This document shows, piece by piece, positions 33,713-45,399 of a stretch of DNA of 64,000 nucleotides. The notes under the pieces are model-generated. The model ran no database searches. It was not told where the DNA came from and was given only the letters and a program-made list of their open reading frames with translations. Source of the stretch: Brachypterus glaber (Eukaryota; Arthropoda; Insecta; Coleoptera; Kateretidae); NCBI GenBank assembly GCA_958510825.1, contig OY294051.1, forward strand, positions 35,030,393-35,094,392, written 5' to 3'. Both the position numbers and the translations under genes were made by a program. The number at the start of each line of letters is the position of its first letter. The stretch's first letter is position 1.

Positions 33713-33810
33713 GTACAGGATTCGTAGTACTGATGATTCGCAAAAAGAATAAAATGGTACTATTCACTGTTTTCTGTTCATTTGATTTTAACGATAGTAT
33801 ATCTTTTTAA
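33713..33810 (+). repeat. Dispersed ~95-bp repeat, copy 1
   Basis: TACAGGATTCGTAGTACTG, GATGATTC, AAATGGT(A/G)CTAT, TTTGATTTTAACGA occur in the same order at 38044-38140. Confidence 0.6.
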
Positions 33811-34389
33811 ATCACAGTTGTTTAATATATTATGTTTTTGAGAATTTTGTTGTTTTAAAAGTACAGAGTTTTAGTAAAATTTTTCATTATTTTGAAAATT
33901 TTAAAATTATCTCATAAATCTCCTCTAGCTCAATATAAATATATATGTACTTATAAAAACACATTTATGAAAAAGTATTTTTGCTGAATGCCTTTTAAGT
34001 AGTTTTAAAACCCGTTTTCCTATTTGAAAACTGTTTGTACATGCAAAATTAATTTTGTTATCCTGACTTGCATATATTCATACAGTAGAGGAGGCTGTGC
34101 AAATTTATTAGATGCGAAGTTGGCTCTTTGTACTTTAAGCCAACTACGATGCAGCTGATGCTATTTCATAATCCAGGCCTTCCTTGATCTCTACGAGACA
34201 GTTAAAGCGGATATATACAGAAGAGCAATGCAAATAAAATGATAATTTATCCAAAAATTTAGGAAATAAGAATTATGTATCATAGAAACAAAATTATAAA
34301 TATTTATGTATTAAATTTTACAGTTCTTAACGTTTAAACTTTAACTTTTGTGAGCTAAAACCAACGTTTCCTCGTTAATTCGAGACATA
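33811..34389. other. AT-rich non-coding DNA
   Basis: No supported feature. Confidence 0.5.
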
Positions 34390-34598
34390 CAGTGCGATTA
34401 TAAAGTTCCGAACAGTTTGAAAAGAAAATACTCTTCGTTTGAAGCCACGTCTCTGTTAGAGTTGTGCGCGACAAGCCCATGTGATTGCTACGTACAACAG
34501 CTCGGTGGCCAGTAAAACGCACACAGCTTTTTTGCATTTTACTCATCGCTAATGCCAGTTTTGCATTAAAAAGTGTTCGGCACTTTATAATCGCACGG
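34390..34598. mobile_element. Mariner-type MITE, TA-flanked
   Basis: Ends CAGTGCGATTATAAAGTTCC and the inverse of CCGTGCGATTATAAAGTGCC, TA on both sides, 209 bp. A relatively GC-rich centre produces open frames on both strands (up to 133 codons running out of the element), which are not credible genes. Confidence 0.85.
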
Positions 34599-35035
34599 TA
34601 TACTTACTTTTTCAAATTAAATATTAAATACTTGATGATATTTATGACGACAGTGTTTTTGACTTTCCTAGTCAATAAGGCGTGTATTTTTAGTGTTATA
34701 ATGGCCAATGTATATTTTGTCAAATTGAAAATTCCGAATCCTTTCAAAACATTCATCACAATTGTTTATTTTGATTTACAGCGGAAAACAATTCATAAAA
34801 ACCGTGTCACAATAGCCTATGGGGATAGTATGCAAATTTCTACAATAAAAAATACCGCCAAATGTGTAATGCTTCAAATTACCTAATACTCTCTTCACAC
34901 GGTGCAGATATTATATGTTCTCTAAAAACTTCAAAAATAATGCTAATACTTCTTTAGAGACCTTAACTTTGGAAATAACTATCCTTCCAACAAACAATAT
35001 GCTGTGAAAAGAGTACAGGTTTGATGCATGCAATA
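34599..35035. other. AT-rich non-coding DNA
   Basis: No supported feature beyond the tail of the open frame mentioned for the neighbouring MITE. Confidence 0.45.
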
Positions 35036-35116
35036 GTATATTACATAACTAGTGTGGAAACTGACAAACCCCACGAGTGTAAGAAATACACTTTCCAACG
35101 AGTTATGTACACTATT
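35036..35116. mobile_element. Small foldback
   Basis: ATTACATAACTAGTGTGGAAA pairs with TTTCCAACGAGTTATGTAC in inverse with mismatches; a CACGAGTG word is at the centre. Confidence 0.6.
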
Positions 35117-36049
35117 TTTCCTACGATTCCGAAAAAATATAAAGAGATCTTAATTTAATATTTTCTAATTTTTATTACTTATTTCGCGAATTTTTGAGAA
35201 AAGCCAAACACAAAATAGCATACAAATTTATATATGTATGTCAACAGGAAATATGATTTTTTATTTACCTTTAGTTTTCTTGGTTTTTATGTAATACAAC
35301 ATATATTGGAAGCTCAACACTGTTTAATGGGTTGCCTAACTGCAAGCATCTTTTAAATCAAGGAAAATTTGACAGTTTACTAATTAAATTTGATTTCTGT
35401 GGATATGCTACCACATAAGACTGTAAAATTCTACAATGTTTTACATTTTATGAGGAAATATTGATGTTTTTTATAAAATGTAAGGTAACTAAATCACAAA
35501 TTAAGTAATTTTTATAAAATATAGACATTAATAAAACATATTAAGTTATATTGACCTGGGTCAAAATAGTAAGGTTATAATTATAGTTTTATTTTTGACA
35601 TGAAGAACAGAAATATTTGGATTGAAAAACATAAAAGACTAAACAAAATTAGGCAAACCTGCAAAAAGTCCTGTATGGATGCAGAGAGTTTAAAAACTAT
35701 AATGGACCGATTCAATTATGGCCACAATGCTCCACTATCCATGTTTTTACGATAAATTTCATTTGCATGGAAGTGTCTCTTTTGAATTAAAATTTTTTGG
35801 CATATATCTCTCGCTCCATTTCTCATAACGGAAAATATATAAATAACGTTGACGTTCATATAGCAAAGTGAGCTAACCGTTAATCTTTTATATGAAAATT
35901 AAACTGTTTCTAAAAACGCCAATTCTTCAGCATTTTTTATACAATTTATGCATTATTTTAGCGCTTGTATAATTTCAGTTAGATCTTCTATATCAAACAC
36001 TTTTCTAAAGTTAACAAGCAACCCTCAGTGAAATGGAGAATGAATAAGT
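35117..36049. other. AT-rich non-coding DNA
   Basis: No supported feature. Confidence 0.5.
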
Positions 36050-36215
36050 ATACTAAATCAAGTGTTGGAATGATCACATATGGAGCCATCTCTTGTCTAT
36101 AAAAATGAAGAAAATTGTAGCAAAATTAACAAAAACAAAACAATTTACAATGAAATATTGAATAATTTAATGTAATTTAAAGCTAATAAGTTTTTTTTTT
36201 AATTTGATCTGTTCC
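36050..36215 (-). repeat. Dispersed repeat family A, fragment
   Basis: Reverse complement of the segment near 14345-14500 (CATCTCTTGT, AAAATTGTAGCAAAATTA and AATTTAATGTAATTTAAAG are markers). It is more diverged than the other three copies. Confidence 0.7.
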
Positions 36216-37042
36216 TAATCATATTGTGTAAAAAAAATCTAAAAATCTATATTATTTTTCGGTAATTAGATTAGATTAGATTAGAGTTTATTAATAAATA
36301 AAAAATTACAGTATATTTCTTATATTCTACATTTACATAATAAAATTATTATTTATTAATTATTTATTTATTTATTTATTTATTTAGGCCTTTAGGATAC
36401 AGACGGGTGCATGACCCAAAAATAGCATCCCGGTATTACATTATTATATTTAGAATAACTTAGTGGTTTTGACAAAAACATGGTCTTAAAGCCATCAAGT
36501 GGCTTTTTAGCGACCATTCATTTAAATGGACATACATATACATACACTACCTCTCAAAGGTTAAAAAGTTTTGCCATATAAACGATGATGCTACATTTGC
36601 ATTCGAAATGCATTAAACACATGTGTGATATATAGTAAAAAACGCAATTTTATTAAATAAGTTTTTAATAGATATCATACAAATTGTCATCGATTTAATG
36701 TTTTTTCCAGATTTATGTATAAAACATTATTCAATTTATTTTAAGAGAAATAATATTTATGATTATACAGCGTTATAAAATAATTAAAATTGTATGGAAA
36801 ATTGACCATCAATTTAAAATGCTTTTGAACTCATTTAACAGTTTATTTACTGTTAAATTAATCACAAAGTTGGGATATTTAGCATTTCATTAACGCCAGA
36901 ACATCAAAAATATAAAAAGAGTTAAGAAAATCCCGTACAGAAAAACATTTCTATGAAATCAGACTTCAGATAACTTAAAGTCTTAATTTAGCGGGATAAT
37001 TCTATAATCAACTTCTTTTGGTTTAAATATAAACCCTTGTAA
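36216..37042. other. AT-rich DNA with simple repeats
   Basis: Contains GATTA units at about 36264-36284 and (TTTA)n at about 36358-36386. The rest shows nothing. Confidence 0.7.
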
Positions 37043-37716
37043 CAGGGTGGCCACATTTCAGGGAAATCAGGGATGTCAGGGAATTTAATGTGTCAGGGAA
37101 ATATGAGGTAAATGTCAGGGAATGTTATTGAAAAAAAATTAAAAATCAGGGAATTTTATTAAAAACTCTGGAATTTAATTTTTTTGTTTTATCCCTTTTT
37201 TTATATAATTTTTAACTTAAAACCAAAAAAAGTCAGGGAAATATAGTCCTGTCTTTTTAGGAATGAGAATGGTAGAAATTATCACGGACAAACTTAATAT
37301 TATCTATCTCTTTTATTACTACGGCGTATCACGAAGCGAGCGCTAAAACGTTGGTTGAAGTAAGATACACCGTACGTCCCCAGGAAATTTCGCGTACTCT
37401 AAACGAATTCAATAAGAATATCAGCGATCGGCGCGTCGTAACTTAAAATGTTGTACAGTCAACATCTCATAGGCGCCGTGTTTTGTCATTTCATTTATTT
37501 TTTCTATAATTTAAAAGTGATTTTATAAATATTAGTATGCCACTGGTCGAATCCACACTCCAGCCGGTATAGGTAACTACTTGACACGGACTACATTCGC
37601 ATTCTTAAAATGTCACGACTTTTTTTTATGAAAAGTTGAAAGGGAAAATTTTACAACTTCAGGAAAAAGTCAGGGAAATGTCAGGGAATTTTCCAAATAA
37701 AATTCTGTGACCACCG
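37043..37716. mobile_element. Non-autonomous hAT-type element
   Basis: Ends CAGGGTGGCCAC and the imperfect inverse GTGACCACCG. The 8-mers flanking it, CTTGTAAC and TTTGTAAA, are similar and fit the hAT duplication pattern (T at position 2, A at position 7). The word TCAGGGAA or a close variant is repeated about eight times near the two ends, as expected for subterminal transposase sites. The middle (37310-37600) is GC-richer, includes CTGGTCGAATCC (B-box-like) and does not encode a transposase. Confidence 0.75.
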
Positions 37717-38043
37717 TTTGTAAACTAGTTTAATTGAAAATTGATGTTCCTGTTATTTCCTAAACTTTAACCTGCTTGTCTATAAATATGTTTCCCCTTT
37801 TTTTGTTGGGTTTCCCTTTTCTGAAACAACGTTTGAAAGGACCTTGTCACTAAATGTACAGGTCGATTTTTTGCCCCGGGACGCGTATGGGATACCCTAT
37901 TCAGTTTCCGACTTCCTATACTAACTGTTTATGTTATGTTGCTTTCCAAAAGTCTTACCGATAAAGTTTTTATTATTTGGCAAAAATATCTCAGACACAA
38001 TATGCCTACAAATAATATTATATATATTATATTAACATTAACA
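37717..38043. other. Non-coding DNA
   Basis: No supported feature. Confidence 0.5.
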
Positions 38044-38140
38044 ACATACAGGATAGACGGTGCGGATGATTCCCAAGAAGGATGAAATGGTGCTATATAC
38101 TGTTTCCTGTCTATTTGATTTTAACGAAAGATAGATAATT
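38044..38140 (+). repeat. Dispersed ~95-bp repeat, copy 2
   Basis: Matches 33713-33810 in order and orientation. Confidence 0.6.
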
Positions 38141-38300
38141 TTCTATATATTTTTTCGCTTTAGATATGAAGTCAGAAGCGAATGAGAAAAATTCTTATAG
38201 AAAATTTTTTATTTAGTCTTACAGGGACCTTTTCTAAAGTATATAAAAACTAAAGCAAACCTATTACTGCTAATTAGTACTACTAATAATTATTAACATA

Positions 38301-38426
38301 CACTGTAAGTTTCACAGTTGACCGTGTAGAAACGGTGTTAAAATTACACATATTTACGCATTTTAACGCGATCCCGTGTGAATTCAGGTCTACACGAACG
38401 AGTGTGTAAACGTTTTTCTCACAGTG
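38301..38426. mobile_element. Short MITE with CACTGT ends, TA-flanked
   Basis: CACTGTAAGTTTCACAG and the right end CTCACAGTG are inverse-related with TA outside both. CGTGTAGA occurs in opposite orientation in both halves. Confidence 0.65.
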
Positions 38427-38586
38427 TAAGATTTCTAGGACAATCTACCTAGTTTGAGGCTTTTCTTTTCTAGTGTTATTCAAGTAAAGTTTCACTTTAC
38501 ACTTTTAGAAACGTCTAGGTGTCAACTACATATATAATTAAAAAACTAAATTAAATTGTTTGATATTTACAAATTTAAAAGATCTA

Positions 38587-39049
38587 TATAAAACATTTTA
38601 CTATTCCTTAAAACGACTTTTGTTTGATTAACGCAGTCGTCCCTCCGAAGTGACTGATCGATTTCGTGCTTTTTAGCACTCTTCAGAGCCACATATCGGT
38701 AGTAGGGACAACTACGAAAATCAAACCCTTTCCATATATCTCTATATAGAGTTTAAAAATCGTTATAGGTTCTTGAAACCAATAACTGCTTCCTTTTTTG
38801 GACTGTCAATAGGTTTATCCAGTCTCTGCTTTTAGCAGTAGATGTCGCTAGCTGTTTCTGCTTTTCCTTATAACGATTTTTAAACTCTATATAGAGATAT
38901 ATGGAAAGGGTTTGATTTTCGTAGTTGTCCCTACTACCGATATGTGGCTCTGAAGAGTGCTAAAAAGCACGAAATCGATCAGTCACTTCGGAGGGACGAC
39001 TGCGTTAATCAAACAAAAGTCGTTTTAAGGAATAGTAAAATGTTTTATA
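38587..39049. mobile_element. Palindrome with two 181-bp arms, no visible mismatch
   Basis: 38587-38767 and 38869-39049 are inverse copies; reading them base by base I found no difference. The loop (38768-38868) contains CTGCTTTTAGCAG and GATGTCGCTAGC. Nested inside each arm are smaller hairpins (CTCTATATAGAG, GTGCTTTTTAGCAC). The 13-bp word ACATATATAATTA lies at 38528-38540 and 39049-39061, which could be a target duplication if the element starts 46 bp left of the arm. There is no open frame. A single transcript would fold into a very long hairpin RNA. Confidence 0.95.
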
Positions 39050-39635
39050 CATATATAATTATAAAACATTATCTAGTTCACAGAAAAAAAAAAAATAATT
39101 TCAATTAATGGAATAAGCTTGGATTGACACGTAACATTGGAACTACCTCTTTTAATGATAAAACTCTTTTTTAATAAAAATTACCAGACGGTAGCAATTT
39201 TGATAGGATACGTAGTTCAACTATACATACTAAACTCAAACAAACAAAACGATTGTTTACACTTGTTTAACCTTAAGTTTTGACATGCATTATTGATATC
39301 TGATCTTTTCAAAAGGACTGCTTTTCACAAAGTTTTGACCTTTGTTCGTTAACTGAAAGATTTTTTTTTACCACAAAGAAAATATTGGCTGTTGTAAGTT
39401 ACTTGCGGAATATGTAGACATGGGTTTTAATAAATATTAAATTTCGTTTTAAAAGACAATAAATAAATAATAAGTAAAATTCTTTGGTAATAACCCAGAA
39501 AGGTACTAAACTGCCCCAACAAGATAAAATACAAAAAAATATGTTTAAAATATCCAATAACAAGTATTGAAAGATTAAAAAGAAGAAAGATAAATATGTG
39601 TTTTAATAAATAATTTATTTAAAAAAAAAACATTT
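39050..39635. other. AT-rich non-coding DNA
   Basis: No supported feature. Confidence 0.5.
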
Positions 39636-40640
39636 AATCACCGGGTGATTTGCGTAAGGGGTGTCCGCTATCTTGAATTTTAGGGGCGAGTGCGGTTATC
39701 TCGCTAAATATGCATCTTACGATAAAAATGCATTTTGTTAAGGAACGAATTTTCAACTATTTTTGTTTGGATCATTTTTTTAATATATTAATAACAATCG
39801 AGTTATAAATATTCAAAAATGGCCATGTTGGGGGTGAAATTGTTTTTTCTATTTATCATCATCAATAGTTTGTTTGGGTCTTTAAGAGACAGGCGCAGCC
39901 TATAGCTCATTTATCTAAAAAAATACTTGATCTGAATTGAAAGTTGGGGCAGTGAGTCTATGCTCACTGATGCGAGTTGCATCTGTCATAATTTTAGGGG
40001 GGAGTGAGTCTCTGCTCACTGATGCGAGTTGCATCTGTCATAATTTGGCGCTGGGGGGAGTGGGTGGGAGGGGGATGGGGAGGGATGGTTTTTTTTTTAT
40101 CAGCCTTATCGGAGGATAAATAAGCAAACTTGTAGCTCTTTAAATTCTCTATGAGTTTTATATATTATGCATTTTTATAAGTATTTTGTTACGGTTACAG
40201 GGGGCGCTGAAAGTTGAGTTGCACCCTCTGTAACCGTAAAGTCCAAACCAAAGTATGAAAATTTATAATATATAAAACTTATAGAGAATTTCAAGAGCTA
40301 CACTTTTGCTCATAACTTTTATCGTCCGATGAATAATTTGCCTGAAAAATGGGAAAAACCATTTTCACCTCGAACATGGGTATTTAGGAATTAACTCTTT
40401 TGTTATTAATATATTAAAAAAATGATCCAAAAAAATTGTTGGAAGTTTCCTTCTCAACAAAATTGGTTATCTGCATTTTTATCGTAAGATGCATATTAAG
40501 CAACTCATCCCTAAAACTGAAGATAGCGGACACCCCTTACTCAAATCACCTGGTGAAAAACTAACAGTAGTGTTCTGTTACCATCCACTACTACCCTTAA
40601 AAATATCAGCCCGTGTACATTTATTGCAATTTACATTTAT
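39636..40640. mobile_element. Family J large foldback, copy 1, with internal insertion
   Basis: CACCGGGTGATTTGCGTAAG and GTGTCCGCTATCTT on the left pair with AAGATAGCGGACACCCC and AATCACCTGGTG on the right (to about 40555). The right flank to ~40640 matches the outer right arm of copy 2 (53740-54575), whereas the outer left arm is missing. The centre has GTTACGGTTACAGGGGGCGC and its inverse. About 240 bp (39850-40098) are absent from copy 2. Confidence 0.85.
39850..40098 (+). repeat. Insertion in family J with a ~54-bp tandem duplication
   Basis: Within this segment GTGAGTCT(A/C)TGCTCACTG followed by GATGCGAGTTGCATCTGTC occurs twice, 54 bp apart (about 39952 and 40006). Each contains a GAGTTGCATC palindrome-like core. 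A G-rich run follows (40040-40088). Origin unknown. Confidence 0.7.
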
Positions 40641-40667
40641 TATTTGACTGGACTAAGTATTAAACAC

Positions 40668-40765
40668 TTTTTTAATTTCTTGGCCATTTAATTTTTGTAA
40701 ATTGAGTTTAAACTGTATAGAATCGAAAAGAAAGAAACCATGAAAAATGTTCAAGATGTTAAACC
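40668..40765 (+). repeat. ~100-bp direct repeat, left copy
   Basis: CTTGGCCATTTAATTTTTG and CTGTATAGAATCGAAAAGAA continue to GAAAAATGTTCAAGATG; the same series recurs at 41560-41655. The LINE end and a foldback lie between the copies. Confidence 0.85.
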
Positions 40766-40858
40766 TAGTAGCAGTAGTAAATTTTTGGGTTGGCCAAAGC
40801 CGGACAACTAGGCCATTTCTGGCCCTTTTTTCTCACCCCGGGCAATCCCAGCCATTTA

Positions 40859-41220
40859 CTAATTTGAGTCCTCCTTGAACCTGCCCGTCCTTTTAATAAA
40901 GGTCAGGATATTGGCCCGGGGGAGATCTCTTAGTTCCTCTTGGTTGAGTCTTTGAGTTTCAAAGACTTGCAACCTGATCCTGTCGTATCTGACACACTCG
41001 GCTAAGTAATGAGAGGATGTTTCAGCCTCTCCGCAATCTGGGCATAGCGTACTCTCTAGAATCCGCAGATTGTTGCCAGATGCTTCCTTAGCTTGTCTGA
41101 GTGCAGTTCTTCCTTTTTCCAGCAACCAGTCGGACTTTGATTTGCGTGGGCCAGCCAGGAAGTACCTAGCTTGCCGGCAACCGTCGACCGCCCTCCATTG
41201 CTCCTTTAGCTTGGTATTTA
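40859..41220 (-). pseudogene. 3' end of a non-LTR retrotransposon (LINE) polyprotein
   Basis: On the minus strand the frame is open from about 41220 to TAG at 40859-40861, further upstream than the first in-frame methionine. It encodes the C-terminal tail of a reverse-transcriptase polyprotein: a QWRAVDGCRQARYFL segment, then CPDCGEAE, a histidine and cysteine (SHYLAEC) forming the CX2C...H...C arrangement, and a tail with FIKRTGRF. Such a tail follows the reverse transcriptase and RNase H domains in several LINE clades. The remainder of the protein is absent: the match stops abruptly at about 41220, as expected for 5'-truncated LINE insertion. The final 95 bp to 40766 may be the element's 3' UTR. 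No frame break occurs in the retained part, so the insertion is fairly young. Confidence 0.8.
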
Positions 41221-41283
41221 AACATATGCAGCAAGATAAAATAAACTGGAAAAATGTTCAATATCGCTTTAATAAATGTTTCA
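41221..41283. other. Junction between LINE fragment and foldback
   Basis: Short AT-rich spacer with no feature. Confidence 0.4.
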
Positions 41284-41510
41284 TGAAGCTGAAGTTTGCA
41301 ACGTTTTTTTGCAACAAAAATTCAAATAGTATATTAAGGTACTAGTTTCATAACATACGTTTTTAGCGCACGAGTACAAGTTTAGAAAACAAGCCGCTTG
41401 CGGCGAGTTTTCTAAAGTACTAGTACGCTCAAAACGTGTTATGGAATAAGTGCTTTAATATACTATTTGAATTTTCGATGAAAAAAAAAACGTTGCAAAC
41501 TTCAGCTTCA
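41284..41510. mobile_element. Foldback element
   Basis: TGAAGCTGAAGTTTGCAACG and its exact inverse form the ends. Inside, TTCAAATAGTATATTAA pairs with its inverse, as does CATAACATACGTTTT with AAAACGTGTTATG. The centre AAGCCGCTTGCGGCG is GC-rich. Confidence 0.85.
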
Positions 41511-41559
41511 TTGTATTTCAATTTAAAAAAAAACACAATTAAACAATTTCAAACACTTT

Positions 41560-41655
41560 TTCAATTTCTTGGCCATTTAATCTCCGTAAATTAAGTTTAA
41601 ACTGTATAGAATCGAAAAGAAAGAAACCTTGAAAAATGTTTGGGATGTCAAACCA
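41560..41655 (+). repeat. ~100-bp direct repeat, right copy
   Basis: Matches 40668-40765. The open frames on both strands that begin in this copy (41539-41874) are not supported by any motif. Confidence 0.8.
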
Positions 41656-42044
41656 AAAAATGAACGCCAAAGAACTTGTTTTTTGCGACAACTTCATCCA
41701 AAAGAATCCATTGTCGACTTTACTTTCCAATTTTCGCGTCTTTGTACGATAATTTATTGCCTCCTGCCGGCAAGACGGATCATTAATTATTTTTGCGTAG
41801 CACTGTTCTTGATAACCGCACAAAATATCGAGACGTTGGACTTCTGTTCGCAAGAAGGAAAAACTCCTTTTTAGTAGGAGAATGATAAATTGAACTTCTA
41901 AATGGCATTTCTTTGGTCACTTTTGGTAATTATTTGTTAGAGAATCAGGTCGATGTTCTTTAAAATTACCTACTTCTACTTAAATACAAAATGTCCCAAA
42001 AAATTATAATTAAAATGTAAATCCAAAAAAAAACAAGATTTTCA
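41656..42044. other. Non-coding DNA
   Basis: A GC-richer stretch at 41655-41830 carries open frames on both strands without recognisable domains. Confidence 0.4.
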
Positions 42045-42345
42045 TGATTATTTTTTAACGTTTTTATCAACCAATGATTTAAAAATATTTCTGACCACGT
42101 GTTTATTTCTATCCAATCATATTACAGTTATATCGGGAATTTTCTAATGTAGAAAATTCTCGGGAATTTTCTAATGTAGAAAATTCTCGGGAATTTTCTA
42201 GTGTAAAAAATTCTGGTGAGAATCGTTGTAGTATTTTGTTTCTCAGTATTTCTTTTCTACAACAAAATTGCATACCTAAATCTAATTAATAATTAAATAT
42301 GAATATATTACTGTTTATAATTATTGTTACTAGTTTATTATTTAT
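42045..42345 (-). mobile_element. Dispersed repeat family M, 3' part
   Basis: Reverse complement of about 50095-50330: TTTTTTAACGTTTTTATCAA, CTGACCACGTGTTTATTTC and GTGAGAATCG(C/T)TGTAGTATT are in the matching order. The element's left part is absent. Confidence 0.8.
42134..42214. repeat. 27-bp minisatellite, three units
   Basis: Three adjacent 27-bp units starting CGGGAATTTTCTAATG; each unit is itself a palindrome (GAATTTTCTA with its inverse). The family M copy at 50230 has the single-unit state. Confidence 0.95.
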
Positions 42346-44328
42346 CAAAAAAAAACCTTAATCCCATTAAAAATTTAAAACTTACCCCCTCTCACGCCTA
42401 AGGGTGTGGGTGAAAAACAAAACTGATTTAATAAAAAACGGTCACCATTGATATTAAAGCTTATTACCAAACATAACATATCTGTTACGGTTTTTGAGAT
42501 AAAAAGTTATAAAACTTCAAATAGCGTGTTTTTTATTCTACATTTTTAACAGCATAATTTTACAGTTGAAAAAAAAAACTTTTTTGGTAAATTATATAAC
42601 TTTTTATGCTGAATTCGAATCTGAAAAAAAACATACACGTTCGATTTAAAGCAGGGCTGAACCCCAAAAAATGAAAATTTAAATCGAGACTTTTTTACCT
42701 TTTACAAGAGTCGTTTGGACTTTCACTGTATGTGAAGATCCTTAGAAAATACCATTAAATAAACATTACTTATCCCAGAAGTGGACAGAATTTCAAATTT
42801 AATAAACGTCAAACACAACACAAGTTTTAATGATCTTTTTGGCATGATTTATTTTATTATGTTAACTTTTATCTTGTTTTGTTTTGAAATCTTAGCTAAA
42901 TTATCAAATAAAAAGTGTTTTATCCTTATATCTTAATTTAACATTTGTAACTTACAACTTGCAAGGATATAAAACATGACTAACTTTAACTAAAAGCATA
43001 CTAATGAAAACTTGAAAGATTAAAGTATAAAATATATTTAATATGCGTTTTTTATTACCAAAACATAGGATATTAAGAGTTTTGGGTTTGGAGTTATTTA
43101 AAAATATTTATTATAAATTTAATAAAGGAAGGACGATAAGTATTAAAAATATTAATAATAATCAATAAAATTATATTTTAATATAATTTTATTAGTGCTT
43201 TAAAAAGCACATGATTGATGAATGTCAACTCAATGATTTTTTTATTTTTTTTCCACAATATTTTATGAAACATTTTATTATTAAACGACGTTATATTTTT
43301 TATTTGCACTTTAACCTGCCCAGATTTACACGTGATAAATATTTGCTTTTTATTCACATGTACATATTTGCCCAATAAAAAGAATACAAACACAGTTTTA
43401 CATTTCACTCCATGTATATCATGATGAAACATTTTAAAGTAAAGTGATAAGAACAGTTGTAAAATTCTTCATAATTTGTCATCTAGAAAAAAATGTACTA
43501 AATTTTAAAAAACTTACATTTAAATTGATAACTGATTTAGGGATTTTTGTTTCGAATTGGCATTACAGTTTTCGCCCTGTTTAAAATTGTAAGAACGAAT
43601 ATTATTTTAATATATTTTATAGTAATTTCTTCTCTTTTCCACTGTAAGTAACCAAGCCACAATTTTAACACGGTAAAACATAACCTAAACACAAAATTTT
43701 GTAGAAAATTAAACTTTAAACCGACGTTTAAAATTGCACGGCAAATGTAAAGAGATAGACTTTTGTCTGTTGCTAACCCAAAAGAAAAAAAAGTAGAGAC
43801 CTCTTATGGGCCTATGAAAACACGCAAAATGCGTGTGATTATGAGCTTGTAAGAGTCGCAAAATAAAAAAATCTATTTAAGAAATAAAAAAAATAGTATA
43901 CAATAGTTATAATATTGTATACTAAATATATCTCTGAATGATTAATGTATGTGAGAAAAGTGTTCATGTTAAACATTTTTGGACTAAATTATTACCATCA
44001 AAGTTACATTGTTTAAAGATAAGCCTAGATAAGCTTAAATCGATTTAGGACCACCAAAGCTAGTGAAAAACAATTATCTATTTTGTTCAGTAGGTAATGC
44101 GATAAATATACGTTGAAGTTTCACCCACGCATTCACTCATTGTTTTGGAATATAACTAGAATATGTGAGATTTTGTATGATAAGGGACTTTAAAATAAAT
44201 TAATCATGAGATACATTTTTTTGTATTTCCGTGAACAGTATTCTGACCCTGGTTTCCAAATATTTTGATTAATTTCGTTTGCTTATTAACTGTAATACTT
44301 AAGTTTATACTACGTTGTTCCATACACT
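42346..44328. other. AT-rich non-coding DNA
   Basis: No supported feature. The minus-strand frame at 43178-43432 is lysine- and phenylalanine-rich in keeping with local composition. Confidence 0.5.
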
Positions 44329-44436
44329 GAAAAAAGATGATATCTTTAAGTAAAAATAATGTTTTTTGTTTGCCATTTTTGCTCTTAGGGAAAATGCAAT
44401 ACATTTTAGTAAAAATCTTCGCTCTTCATCCAAAGA
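44329..44436 (+). repeat. Dispersed repeat, copy 1
   Basis: TTGCCATTTTTGCTCTTAGG, TTTTAGTAAAAATCTTCGCT match 60132-60197. It is preceded by TACACTGAAAAAAGATG, a TA-linked terminus-like sequence. Confidence 0.65.
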
Positions 44437-45399
44437 TTTGATTCATTTTTGGTATGAATGCTACATTGTCTTGCCGACTAGTTTTTCTGGCAAGAGATGA
44501 GGTTTAAAACATCTTACTATTTGATCACAGCTCCAAATTCTCTTACATCAAAGTATTATTATTTTTTTAACACAAACTTATATTACTTAGATCCAAAAGA
44601 AAATAAACTCTTTACAAATAATTAGTTATGGTACTTGAAATAAGCCATTCATTTGACGTAAACTACTTAAAATTTAAAGTGGAAAACCCAAAAATTGTCA
44701 ACAAACTAGAAGCCAATTATCTCCGAATTCAATAAAGCGATTTAAATAATTATTTTTTTGCAAAAAAGGTACATCTTTTGACTATAATTCTATCTACTTA
44801 GAGTTGCCAAAAAACTTAACAGTTTACAGGGTGTTACAGAATAAATGTGACTTTGTTTTTCCGCTTAAACTTTAAATGTGTACCAAAGAGGAGAGAAATT
44901 TTGAAAGTTTTCCTTTTTTAGTAAAATTACCACATTCAGTTTAAACAATTTATTTATATATATATATATATATACATATATATATTAAAAGTAAATTCAT
45001 TTGGTTTAAGCAAACGGTGTTTTCAGTATACTTGTTATTTTTTTTTATGAAACAAACCCAGAATGCTATTTTAATAGCAAAAAAATCAATATAATTTTTA
45101 AATAATCACCATAGTGACAAAATTTGCACTCGGGTCAAAAATATTCTTTGAAATCAACTTATGAATTATTTTGTCTTTTAAGATTTATGTTATAAGGTTT
45201 AAGTTTGTCTTGTCTTACTGCCCTATTTATGTTTAATATATGTTTGTAATACCCATACAGCTATGTGGTTATATTTAAAGTCTCCTATCTCACAAAACTT
45301 TCCATATATTTGTCGTAAACCTGCCTCATTATTCGTAATCGTTATAGTCGCCAGTGCGCCTCTAATGGCGGTCCTCCATACACAATGTCTTATAATCTA
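44437..45399. other. AT-rich DNA with (TA)n
   Basis: Contains a solo TTACAGGGTGTTACAG end at about 44824 and a (TA)n tract at 44953-44986. Otherwise nothing. Confidence 0.5.

Noticed and set aside
34485..34886. 133-codon open frame on the plus strand, longest in the window
   Set aside because: It starts inside a TA-flanked MITE and runs out into AT-rich DNA, overlaps an antisense frame, and has no domain or splice context.
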